A DNA stretch of 64,000 nt from Salinivirga cyanobacteriivorans (lineage in GTDB: Bacteria > Bacteroidota > Bacteroidia > Bacteroidales > Salinivirgaceae): contig NZ_CP013118.1 of NCBI RefSeq assembly GCF_001443605.1, positions 4,179,001 to 4,243,000 of the forward strand, in the 5' to 3' direction. The notes beneath the pieces were generated by a model. The model saw only the letters and a program-made list of their open reading frames with translations. It was not told where the DNA came from and ran no database searches. Shown piece by piece: positions 22,532 through 30,862 of this stretch. Within the stretch, counting starts at the first letter, position 1. Each line of letters opens with the position of its first letter. The translations under genes and the position numbers were made by a program.

Positions 22532-23708
22532 AACCAAAATCGTATTAAAATCCGGTAAAGACCAAAGCGTTAAACGCTTTCATCCCTGGATATTTTCAGG
22601 CGCCATAAAAAAGACCTATGGCCCACTCGTAGAAGGAAATGTGGTGGATGTGTATGACAATAAAGACAATTTTCTGGGATGTGGTCATTACCAAATAGGA
22701 TCAATAGCGGTACGTGTACTTAGTTTTCAGGAAACAGATATTGACAGGCAGTTTTACTTTAATCGCTTACAAACAGCTTTGAATATACGAAAGGAGCTAT
22801 TGCAAAATATGCCCGAAACAGATGTTTACAGGCTCGTACATGGCGAGGGTGATCAGCTTCCGGGGCTTATCATTGACATATACAACGACACGGCAGTGCT
22901 GCAAATGCACAGCGTGGGAATGTTTTTGGCCCGTGATCATATTGCAGAGGCGCTACAGAAGTTGTACGGTTCCGCATTGGAGCATATTTATTGCAAAAGT
23001 TCCGGCACTTTGCCTAAAAAAGCGCTGGAAGATGAACAGAAAGATTTTTTTATGATGGGCGATAAAGTCTCCGGAGTTGTAAAAGAGTATGGTGTGAAAT
23101 ATCATATCAACTGGCTCGAAGGACAAAAGACCGGTTTTTTTATTGATCAGCGTGAGAACCGCCGTTTGCTTGGTGACTATGCTAAAAACAGGGTTGTGGC
23201 CAATGTTTTTGGTTATACGGGTGGTTTTTCATTGTTTGCCATGCAAAATGGTGCAAAAATGGTACATACCATCGATTCTTCAGCCAAAGCAATTGACCTG
23301 ACTGACGAAAATGTACAGCTTAACTTTGGCGAAACAACTGCACATAAAGGAATTGCTGCCGATGCATTTGATTTTTTTGCTAAAGCTGAAGATACTTATG
23401 ACCTTATTGTGCTTGATCCGCCGGCATTTGCCAAACATCATAATGTGTTAAGTAATGCCCTGCAAGGGTATAAGCGGATCAATCAGCGCGCATTCGAAAA
23501 TATAGGTCCCAATGGCGTACTGTTTACCTTTAGTTGCTCACAGGCTGTGAGTCCGCAAAATTTCAGGAAGTCGGTTTTTGCAGCAGCAGCCAATGCTGGC
23601 CGTAAGGTGCGCATATTGCATCAGCTTACCCAGCCAGCCGATCATCCCATTAGCATTTTCCATCCCGAAGGAGAATACCTTAAAGGATTGGTGCTTCATG
23701 TGGAGTAA
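22521..23708 (+). CDS. rlmI: RlmI-type class I SAM-dependent 23S rRNA (cytosine-C5) methyltransferase
   Basis: This 395-residue protein has the usual RlmI length. An N-terminal PUA-like RNA-binding region (about 1-80, with HPWIFSGAI) is followed by a Rossmann methyltransferase. The SAM-binding motif is NVFGYTGGFSLFA at about 228-240. The catalytic region has LDPPAF (about 298-303) and SCSQ with a Cys at about 339, as in m5C enzymes of the RlmI/YccW group. The E. coli homologue modifies C1962 of 23S rRNA; the exact target here is inferred. It is the last gene of the DUF5063-exonuclease operon, overlapping the exonuclease by 11 bp. No clear terminator follows. Confidence 0.85.
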   Translation: MTNRTKIVLKSGKDQSVKRFHPWIFSGAIKKTYGPLVEGNVVDVYDNKDNFLGCGHYQIGSIAVRVLSFQETDIDRQFYFNRLQTALNIRKELLQNMPETDVYRLVHGEGDQLPGLIIDIYNDTAVLQMHSVGMFLARDHIAEALQKLYGSALEHIYCKSSGTLPKKALEDEQKDFFMMGDKVSGVVKEYGVKYHINWLEGQKTGFFIDQRENRRLLGDYAKNRVVANVFGYTGGFSLFAMQNGAKMVHTIDSSAKAIDLTDENVQLNFGETTAHKGIAADAFDFFAKAEDTYDLIVLDPPAFAKHHNVLSNALQGYKRINQRAFENIGPNGVLFTFSCSQAVSPQNFRKSVFAAAANAGRKVRILHQLTQPADHPISIFHPEGEYLKGLVLHVE

Positions 23709-23882
23709 ACAATCATACCCCTCAAACACTTCTTTTCGAGCAACACAAGTTGGTAATTCAATTTGTTTTTATTACATTTCCGGTTAGATGAAAAATTTGT
23801 ATCAATTATTTTTTCCGGGTTTGAGGTTATATTGGTAACAAATCAGCAACTTTTTTTAGAACTTTTACTAAAAGTGAGTTGT

Positions 23883-23907
23883 ATTACAATGAGGTTTTTA
23901 TTGTAAT
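23883..23907. promoter_or_regulatory. Inverted repeat upstream of the trehalose synthase gene
   Basis: ATTACAAT (23883-23890) and ATTGTAAT (23900-23907) form a perfect 8-bp inverted repeat with a 9-bp centre, 55 bp before the start codon. It could be an operator or a leader hairpin. The 253-bp gap 23709-23961 shows no convincing TAnnTTTG box; the nearest match is TATATTGG at 23828-23835. Confidence 0.4.
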
Positions 23908-23961
23908 AATTAAAACCCCGGAAATATTAATGGACAAAACAATGCAGAAAAATTAAGACTT

Positions 23962-26175
23962 ATGGCCAAAACAATAATTATTTCGAACAGGTTACCACTA
24001 CAAATTAAGATTGAAAATGAGGAGCTTACAGTAACGCCCAGTGTTGGTGGACTAGCCACTGGCATGAAGTCGGTGCACAAAGCCGGAGATAGTTTATGGT
24101 TAGGATGGTCGGGACTTACCGAGGAAGAAATTGACGATAATCTTAAAGCAGATGTGGAAGCGGCCTCGGCCAAAGAAGCTTGTGTAAATGTGCCCCTGAC
24201 ACAAGATGATGTGGAAAATTTTTATTATGGTTTTAGCAATAAAACAATTTGGCCATTATTTCATTATTTCACTGAATACACCGAATATCAGCAACACTAT
24301 TGGGTAAAATACCGCGAGGTAAACGAAAAGTTTGCCGAAGTGGTGGCAAAGCATATTGAACCCGGCGATAAGGTATGGATTCATGATTATCAATTGATGC
24401 TTCTACCACAATTGATAAAAGAGCGTTATCCGGATTCTGCTATTGGTTTTTTCCTCCATATTCCATTCCCTTCATTCGAGGTTTTCCGTATTTTGCCCTG
24501 GCGAACAGAAATTCTTGAGGGATTACTCGGCGCCGATCTTATTGGTTTTCATACTTACGATTATGAACGTCACTTTTTTAGCTCTGTACGTCGTTTGCTC
24601 GGATACGAAATTAATTTTAACGAAATTATTATCAATAATCGCATCATACGTTCTGATATCTTCCCAATGGGTATCGACTATGATAAATTTCACAATGCAT
24701 CTGTTTCCCAGCAACGAAAATCAGTAAAAGACCGCACAGAGTTGCATCAGGAATTAGATAAACACCAGCTCGTAAATCCCGAGGTCCGGTTTATTTTGAG
24801 TATCGACCGGCTCGATTATACCAAAGGTATTCAGAAAAGGCTCTATGCATTCGAGCATTTTCTTGAAAAGTACCCCGAATATCGCGGACAGGCCACATTA
24901 ATTATGCTCTGTGTGCCTTCGCGTCAGAATGTGGATCAATATCAACGCATGAAAAGTGAAATTGATGAGCTCGTGGGCCGCATTAATGGTAATTACAGCA
25001 CTATAAACTGGACCCCCGTTTGGTATTTCTACCGGGCTTTACCTTTCGAAAATCTGATCGACCTTTATAGTTCAAGCGATGTGGCACTTCTAACACCCAT
25101 TCGCGACGGAATGAACCTCGTTGCAAAAGAGTATGTAGCCGCACAAATTGACAGTAAAGGCGTGTTAATTCTGAGTGAGATGACCGGTGCAGCAAAAGAG
25201 ATGAGCGAAGCAATTCTTATTAATCCTAATAATATTGATGCCATTGCCGATGCCATTCATGAAGCCCTTGCAATGCCGGCCGAAGAACAAATAACACGCA
25301 TCGATACAATGCAAAACCGCTTGAAGCGCTACAATGTGGAAAAGTGGGCCGACGATTTTTTCAACAACCTGAAAGAGGTACAGGAACAACAGGCACTGCA
25401 GAGCGGAAAGAAACTCACCGAAGCTATGCAGCATGAGGTTGCCAAAGACTTTCATAAAGCAAAATCGCGCATATTGTTTATTAATTATGATGGTACACTT
25501 GTAGCAGAAAAAGAGAATCCGCAAAAAGCTAAACCAACCAGTGAGGTAATAGATATTTTAGATACCCTGGCTGCTGATTCTCACAATGAGGTAGTTATTG
25601 TGAGTGGAAGAGATAAAAAAGCTTTTGACAAGTGGTTTAAAGATAAAAATTATACGCTAATCACAGATTATGGTGCTTCTTGCAAAGAGCCCGGAAAAGA
25701 ATGGACCGAAGCTGAGGGTATAGACACTGATTGGAAAAAACTGATACTTCCGGTGTTGGAATTTTATGAAGACCGCACGCCGGGAACTTTTGTAGAAGAG
25801 AAGAACTACTCATTGGTGTGGCATTATCGTAAATCCGACCCTGAGTTGGGTGTGGGCCGTGCAAATGAACTAAAGGATCAGTTAACCAGCTTAATTGCTA
25901 ACCACGATCTTGAAATTCTGGAGGCCAATAAATCTATAGAAGTTAAAAATAGTGATACTTCTAAAGGAAAAGCCGCAATGCGTAAAATAAACGGACGCTC
26001 AATAGATTTTATAATGGCCATTGGTAACGATTGGACTGATGAGCAAATGTTCAGAGAATTGCCTGATGAAGCAGTCACCGTTAAAGTGGGTAAAACCACA
26101 TCGAGTGCACGGTACAACATTAGTAATTACAAAAATGTACTGCAGTTTTTAAAAGTTTTGATTGCGGCAGAATAG
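23962..26175 (+). CDS. otsA: Trehalose-6-phosphate synthase (GT20) fused to a TPP-like HAD domain
   Basis: The 737-residue protein has two domains. The N-terminal part (about 1-475) is a GT20 trehalose-6-phosphate synthase, joining glucose from a nucleotide sugar to glucose-6-phosphate. It shows ISNRLP, GGLATGM, IHDYQLMLLP, GFFLHIPFPS, RLDYTKGI and the nucleotide-sugar segment TPIRDGMNLVAKEY. The C-terminal part (about 500-737) is a HAD trehalose-phosphatase domain, but the nucleophile motif reads NYDGT: the first Asp is Asn508 (codon AAT at 25483-25485), while the acid/base Asp510 is present. The usual GDD motif is also changed to GND (Asn689). The phosphatase half is therefore probably inactive or structural, so a separate phosphatase may be needed. 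The gene converges on the antiporter gene with 1 bp between stops. Confidence 0.9.
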   Translation: MAKTIIISNRLPLQIKIENEELTVTPSVGGLATGMKSVHKAGDSLWLGWSGLTEEEIDDNLKADVEAASAKEACVNVPLTQDDVENFYYGFSNKTIWPLFHYFTEYTEYQQHYWVKYREVNEKFAEVVAKHIEPGDKVWIHDYQLMLLPQLIKERYPDSAIGFFLHIPFPSFEVFRILPWRTEILEGLLGADLIGFHTYDYERHFFSSVRRLLGYEINFNEIIINNRIIRSDIFPMGIDYDKFHNASVSQQRKSVKDRTELHQELDKHQLVNPEVRFILSIDRLDYTKGIQKRLYAFEHFLEKYPEYRGQATLIMLCVPSRQNVDQYQRMKSEIDELVGRINGNYSTINWTPVWYFYRALPFENLIDLYSSSDVALLTPIRDGMNLVAKEYVAAQIDSKGVLILSEMTGAAKEMSEAILINPNNIDAIADAIHEALAMPAEEQITRIDTMQNRLKRYNVEKWADDFFNNLKEVQEQQALQSGKKLTEAMQHEVAKDFHKAKSRILFINYDGTLVAEKENPQKAKPTSEVIDILDTLAADSHNEVVIVSGRDKKAFDKWFKDKNYTLITDYGASCKEPGKEWTEAEGIDTDWKKLILPVLEFYEDRTPGTFVEEKNYSLVWHYRKSDPELGVGRANELKDQLTSLIANHDLEILEANKSIEVKNSDTSKGKAAMRKINGRSIDFIMAIGNDWTDEQMFRELPDEAVTVKVGKTTSSARYNISNYKNVLQFLKVLIAAE

Positions 26176-26176
26176 A

Positions 26177-28081
26177 TCAGTTTTTTGCAAATTTATCCCT
26201 GAAATCGTCAAGGGCGGTTTGTGTGCCCATTACCGTTACCACATCACCGGTTTGCAGTGTTGTGTAACCATGGGGTATGTTTACATCAGCCCCACGTTTG
26301 ATGAGTATTAGCTCCCCATCCTTATGGAAAGGAATATCTTTGATTTTGCTTTTACTTATGTTTCTGTTCAGAATGGTGATGTCTTCGATGTGGAAATTCT
26401 CAAAACTCTCCAGTAGCGCACGATAGGTGGCCGGTCGGGTAATGAGGTTTTCAATGGCCGTTGCTTTAAGTTGGGTTTCATCGATATATTCTATCTGGTA
26501 ACCTGTCAGTTGGCGTTCCGTTGTTGCGCTACTCGATTTCGTAATTACACGTGAGTGGCCTAGTTGCTTTTTGAGCATATAAGCAATTTCGGCATTTTGT
26601 TGCTCATCTTCTGTTACAATTACCACAAAATTATGTTGTTTTATTTTGAGTTTGTGGTAAGTGTTGGCTTCCTTTCCATTTGCATGAAGCACGTGCATAC
26701 CCTTAGTTCTGATCTCTTCACAGCGGGCCTGGTTCTGCTCTACAAATATTGATTTTCGTCCATGCATATTCATTCTTCTTGCCAATAGTACACCTGTGCT
26801 GCTTCCGCCCACGATTATAATTTTATCGCCTTCAAGTATTTTGTTGGGCGAAATTAAGTTATAAAGTACCGGCGATACAAAACATGTGACAACGGCCATG
26901 AGTACAAAAGCAGCATTCATGCCGGGGGTAATAATGCCAAAATCGAGCCCTATTTTAGAGGCTGCAATTATTAAACTCAGTCTTGAGGCCATTAAAAAGC
27001 CTGCTCCGAGCGCTTTTTTTGTACCAAAGATATGCCGCCACAACAATGCTGGAAGTATTTTAATGGCATATAAAGCAACAAATAGTAATGCTAAAAAGGG
27101 AAAGAGTGCGTTGCTCATTTCAGTAAGCGCTGCTTCATCGAAATGCACGCCCACCATAATGAAAAATATGGGAATGAAAAAACCATAGCCCATCCCATCG
27201 AGTTTAATTAGAAGTACAGATCTGGATTTATTCATGAAAATAGATATCAGTATACCTGCCAAAAATGCTCCGAGCAGCATAATTTCGGTCCCAATAAACT
27301 GAGCAAGTACTACAAAAAGCAGAATTAGAAATATTGTGCCTCTAATTTGAATTTGTGATACAGCATGGGAGAGTTTATAGGCCATGCGCTTTATCCAGGC
27401 TTTTCCCGTGAATTTCATACCCAGGAAATACATAAGATAAAACACAAAGAAAATGACAAATATTAAGAGGAGTTCGGCCTGAAAGCCTTGCTTGAGTATA
27501 AAAGCTGTAAATGAAAATAATATAATGCTGAAAATATCTGCAATGGCGGCTGCCGTAATCACCATCTGCCCGAAACGTGTACTTTGCTCATTCTGACTTT
27601 TTAAAACCGGAAGAATTATACCGACAGATGTCGTTACCATGATGAGCGCAAAATACCATTTGTTTTGAATGTGAATAACACAATTAAGTAAATGAGCAAA
27701 ACCGTAAGATAAAAACAGTGCCAGAATGAATATAACCACACCAATGAGCAGCGGGTTTTCCTGTATTGTGCGCCCGGTGATTTTTCTTTTGGGTAAGGAT
27801 TGCCTTATTTGGTCTACATCGATCTCGAGCCCGCTCAAAAACATCAGAAACATAAACCCTGATAGTGCGAGAAAATCTAATGATTGCAGGTGTTGAGCTG
27901 GTAGGTCGTTAAGCAGAAATTTGCCAACCAGATAGCCGGCAATTATCTCGATTATAACCCCCGGAATTCTTTGAATTCTTAGAGAACTTAATAAAAAAGG
28001 GACCAATACCGCAATTGAAGCTACAATGAGCAATGGGTAATACTCGAAATCGAAGGATATGTTAAGGGGTAAAAATAACAT
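26177..28081 (-). CDS. CPA2-family cation/proton antiporter with RCK (TrkA-N/TrkA-C) domains
   Basis: This 634-residue inner-membrane protein has about 12 hydrophobic segments (about 15-400) typical of the Na+/H+ or K+/H+ exchanger domain. The conserved FLSGLEID stretch lies near residues 80-87. A cytoplasmic RCK_N domain follows (about 420-535), with a Rossmann start IIIVGGSSTGVLLARRM, then an RCK_C/TrkA-C domain at the end. The family exchanges cations for protons and the RCK part gates transport by nucleotide or ligand binding. The GGSSTG loop departs from the strict GxGxxG pattern, so NAD(H) binding is uncertain. The gene converges on the trehalose synthase gene; both may belong to osmotic or ionic stress responses (inference from adjacency). 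Confidence 0.85.
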   Translation of the reverse strand: MLFLPLNISFDFEYYPLLIVASIAVLVPFLLSSLRIQRIPGVIIEIIAGYLVGKFLLNDLPAQHLQSLDFLALSGFMFLMFLSGLEIDVDQIRQSLPKRKITGRTIQENPLLIGVVIFILALFLSYGFAHLLNCVIHIQNKWYFALIMVTTSVGIILPVLKSQNEQSTRFGQMVITAAAIADIFSIILFSFTAFILKQGFQAELLLIFVIFFVFYLMYFLGMKFTGKAWIKRMAYKLSHAVSQIQIRGTIFLILLFVVLAQFIGTEIMLLGAFLAGILISIFMNKSRSVLLIKLDGMGYGFFIPIFFIMVGVHFDEAALTEMSNALFPFLALLFVALYAIKILPALLWRHIFGTKKALGAGFLMASRLSLIIAASKIGLDFGIITPGMNAAFVLMAVVTCFVSPVLYNLISPNKILEGDKIIIVGGSSTGVLLARRMNMHGRKSIFVEQNQARCEEIRTKGMHVLHANGKEANTYHKLKIKQHNFVVIVTEDEQQNAEIAYMLKKQLGHSRVITKSSSATTERQLTGYQIEYIDETQLKATAIENLITRPATYRALLESFENFHIEDITILNRNISKSKIKDIPFHKDGELILIKRGADVNIPHGYTTLQTGDVVTVMGTQTALDDFRDKFAKN

Positions 28082-28141
28082 ATCCCAAGTTAATAAAATT
28101 TGCAGAACTGCTTAACTTATTATTGGGTTAATATTTCCACA

Positions 28142-28171
28142 AAAAAAGCCGCACTTCTGAAAAGTACGGCT
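28142..28171 (-). terminator. Rho-independent terminator after the small membrane-protein gene
   Basis: AGCCGCACTT (28147-28156) pairs with AAGTACGGCT (28162-28171), with one G-U pair on the minus-strand RNA. A run of seven T follows on the minus strand. It lies about 20 bp past the stop at 28192. Confidence 0.8.
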
Positions 28172-28191
28172 ATAAAATATCTTAAGTTTTT

Positions 28192-28779
28192 TTATTCTTC
28201 CTCGGCAACCTCTCCTGCTAACTGGCCATAAACGTAGGCTTTCAGTCCTAACATGAATGGTACTAAAAGAATACCGTAAAGCGCAGCTACGATTGGGTGA
28301 ATTAAACCAAGGATAAAAAGTGGGAGGATTAAGACAATCTGAGCTCCGAAAATGATCCATTTGTAACCATAGGTCAACTTATTACTTAGGTTAAGCGATT
28401 TGTTGGCATTAATGCCTTTGTCTACAACCAATAACACTGCCAGTGACCAGGCCAGAGATAGAACAATTCCCGGTATGATCATGAAAAGAAAGGCAATATA
28501 AACTCCAATCCCTCTAAGGGCAGTAACCAGGAAAAAATCACCCATATTTTTCAGGTATCTTTTATTAAAAATCTCTGTGGGAGATATTACCTTACCACGG
28601 CTCAAACTAGCTGGTATTGTCACAATGGCAATAGTTGTACCCACGTTAATGTAAGGGATCCAAATTGTCAGAATCCATAAAATAATTGCACCAATCAGTG
28701 ATAAAATGTTTTTGATGCCAATTTGATAAGCATTGGACAATGCATCGCTAAAAGTGAATTTCTTTTCCATAATACTCAT
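28192..28779 (-). CDS. Small integral membrane protein, unknown function
   Basis: The protein has 195 residues. The ATG at 28779 gives MSIMEKKFTF; the ATG three codons later is equally possible. There are four or five hydrophobic segments, at roughly 25-42, 47-58, 90-122, 140-160 and 163-180, separated by charged loops, with an acidic tail EVAEEE. There is no signal peptide and no catalytic motif. The layout resembles small Bacteroidota membrane proteins annotated as DUF975-like or with a glycerophosphodiester-phosphodiesterase membrane domain, but I cannot assign a family. It starts 42 bp after glmM on the same strand and is followed by a terminator, so it is probably the last gene of that unit. 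Confidence 0.65.
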   Translation of the reverse strand: MSIMEKKFTFSDALSNAYQIGIKNILSLIGAIILWILTIWIPYINVGTTIAIVTIPASLSRGKVISPTEIFNKRYLKNMGDFFLVTALRGIGVYIAFLFMIIPGIVLSLAWSLAVLLVVDKGINANKSLNLSNKLTYGYKWIIFGAQIVLILPLFILGLIHPIVAALYGILLVPFMLGLKAYVYGQLAGEVAEEE

Positions 28780-28821
28780 AGTTTAGTTAATGATTCATTC
28801 CAAATTTATTAATTATTTTGA

Positions 28822-30210
28822 TTAATTCGCAATTGATCTATTAATTTCTTGCTTAATCTTATTGGCTAATTGCTGTGCTTCTTTAATGGTATGGGCTTCG
28901 CAATAAATTCGAATGATTGGTTCTGTATTTGATTTTCTAAGATGTATCCAACCATTATCCAGATCGATTTTAACTCCGTCGGTACGATTGACATTTTCAT
29001 TGCGGTATATTCTGGCTATTTCGTCAAGCAACCTGTCCAGGTTGAGTTTTGATGATAAGTTGATTTTATCTTTAATAATGGTATAGGACGGGTATCTTTT
29101 TTTTAATTTGGAAACAGATATGTTCATTTTTGCCAGGTGGCTCAGAAACAAAGCAATACCAATCAATGCATCGCGTCCATAGTGTAGTTCGGGATAAATG
29201 ACACCTCCGTTTCCTTCACCACCTATAACGGCATTTCTTTCCTTCATCGTTGCTACCACATTGACTTCACCAACGGCAGAAGCAAAATAATTACCTCCTG
29301 CCTGCTCGGTAATATCGCGTAAGGCTCGTGATGAAGATAAGTTGGATACTGCATTCCCACTGTTATGATGCAATACGTACTCAGCAACAGCCACAATGGT
29401 ATATTCTTCACCGAACATTACCCCCTTTTCATCGATTAATGCTAAACGGTCCACGTCCGGGTCTACTACAATGCCCAGGTCTGCTTTATGTTTTTTTACG
29501 GTGTTGCATATGTCAACCACATTTTCGGGCAAGGGTTCTGCGGGGTGCGCAAATTGTCCATTGGCTTCACTGTTAAGTTCAATGATTTCTTTAACGCCAA
29601 GGGCTCGTAGTAGATCAGGTATGATAAGTGAACCCACACTATTGATACCATCAACCACAACCTTAAAATTCTTAGCTGCAATAGCATCTTTGTGCACAAG
29701 TTCCAAATCAAGGATGGCTTTGATGTGCTCATCATGATACCTGGCCTCTTGTATAGTTCCCAAATGATCCACATCGACGTAGTGAATCGTATTTTCATCA
29801 GCTATTGTCAGAATAGCTTCACCTTCTGCTGCATTTAGAAATTCACCTTTTTTATTGAGCATTTTCAGAGCGTTCCATTCCCTTGGGTTATGCGAAGCAG
29901 TGAGGATGAGTCCACCGTCAGCATTAAAATGAGTCACGGCCATTTCTGTTGTTGGTGTGGAGGCCAGGTCAATGTCCAGTACATTGATTCCTAACCCACT
30001 GAGTGTAGCATTCACGAGCATTTTCACCATGCTTCCACTAATTCTGGCATCACGACCAACCACAACTGTATACTGATTCTTTTCTTGCTGATTTTTAAGC
30101 CACTGTCCGTATGCGGCTACAAATTTTACTATATCTACCGGAGTTAAATTGTTACCTGGTCGTCCTCCAATCGTTCCCCGAATACCGGAAATTGATTTAA
30201 TCAAAGCCAT
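28822..30210 (-). CDS. glmM: Phosphoglucosamine mutase (alpha-D-phosphohexomutase)
   Basis: This 462-residue cytosolic enzyme has the usual length. The phosphoserine loop is TASHNP at 104-109 (Ser106), the Mg-binding loop is DPDVDR at 250-255, the sugar-binding loop is GEGNGG, and the C-terminal phosphate-binding segment is RKSNTEPIIR. GlmM converts glucosamine-6-phosphate to glucosamine-1-phosphate for UDP-GlcNAc, peptidoglycan and lipid A. A phosphomannomutase role cannot be fully excluded, but the sequence is closest to the GlmM type found in Bacteroidota. It lies 65 bp downstream of the secreted coiled-coil gene and 42 bp upstream of the membrane-protein gene. Confidence 0.88.
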   Translation of the reverse strand: MALIKSISGIRGTIGGRPGNNLTPVDIVKFVAAYGQWLKNQQEKNQYTVVVGRDARISGSMVKMLVNATLSGLGINVLDIDLASTPTTEMAVTHFNADGGLILTASHNPREWNALKMLNKKGEFLNAAEGEAILTIADENTIHYVDVDHLGTIQEARYHDEHIKAILDLELVHKDAIAAKNFKVVVDGINSVGSLIIPDLLRALGVKEIIELNSEANGQFAHPAEPLPENVVDICNTVKKHKADLGIVVDPDVDRLALIDEKGVMFGEEYTIVAVAEYVLHHNSGNAVSNLSSSRALRDITEQAGGNYFASAVGEVNVVATMKERNAVIGGEGNGGVIYPELHYGRDALIGIALFLSHLAKMNISVSKLKKRYPSYTIIKDKINLSSKLNLDRLLDEIARIYRNENVNRTDGVKIDLDNGWIHLRKSNTEPIIRIYCEAHTIKEAQQLANKIKQEINRSIAN

Positions 30211-30275
30211 AATTGATACTTTTATAATCTAAAGCGTGCCGGAATACAGCAACTTTATACATATGATGTTTTGAG

Positions 30276-30779
30276 TTAATTGTTTTTTAGCTCTTCTACC
30301 TGTTCTTCAAGGTCAGTAACACGCATTTCAAGATCTTTCACCAATAGTTCCATATCACTAATCGCATCCAGTTTTTCCATGTTTTGCTGCACGGTCTGGT
30401 TTGACTCATGAATTTGGGAAATTTCTTTTTCCAGTGTTTCAACCTGGTTTGCAAGTAGCTTCAGTTCATCTCTTAAGCGGTTGTTTTCTTTTACCAGCGC
30501 ATGAATTGCTACGTAATTTAGGCCAATTTTGTCTTTGTTGTTGACCGATGTTTCTGAGCCAATTATCCCCACACGATCATTTCCGAAATTTTTGAAAAAT
30601 TCTTCATTGGTTAGGCCATAATGCCTAACGTCTGTGTTTTTCGAAAGGCTCCAGGTGCCGGGATTGGTTTTGGCTATTTTTTCCAGGATAAATTCCTTGT
30701 CTACCGGTTGAAAATGCATTTTTTGGGCACTTGCTGTTAAACCCGTAAAGAGTGCTAGTATAATGAAAACTTGTTTCAT
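30276..30779 (-). CDS. Secreted coiled-coil protein with an S74/endosialidase-chaperone-like segment
   Basis: The 167-residue protein begins with a signal peptide (MKQVFIILALFTGLTASAQ, cleavage near residue 19). The middle (about 35-95, NEEFFKNFGNDRVGIIG then LNYVAIHALVKENNRL) resembles the end of the intramolecular chaperone domain of tail-spike and endosialidase proteins (peptidase S74), which in Bacteroidota also appears on secreted proteins. Residues 90-165 form a heptad-rich coiled coil, probably a trimer. It lacks a long N-terminal passenger, so it may be a stand-alone or reduced version. Function unknown. It lies between glmM and the helicase gene on the same strand. Confidence 0.65.
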   Translation of the reverse strand: MKQVFIILALFTGLTASAQKMHFQPVDKEFILEKIAKTNPGTWSLSKNTDVRHYGLTNEEFFKNFGNDRVGIIGSETSVNNKDKIGLNYVAIHALVKENNRLRDELKLLANQVETLEKEISQIHESNQTVQQNMEKLDAISDMELLVKDLEMRVTDLEEQVEELKNN

Positions 30780-30862
30780 AGTTTATATAATTTTGATTTT
30801 TATGGTCATAACCTGTCCCGATGACCAATCGGTTCATAAAATTAGATTTTGAAAGGGTTCAG

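Noticed and set aside
22526..22550. The start of the RlmI-type gene encodes TNRTKIVLK and matches the CRISPR repeat at about 19 of 25 bases
   Set aside because: It is a conserved gene start in ordinary sequence, with no spacer-like neighbours. Chance similarity is the best explanation.
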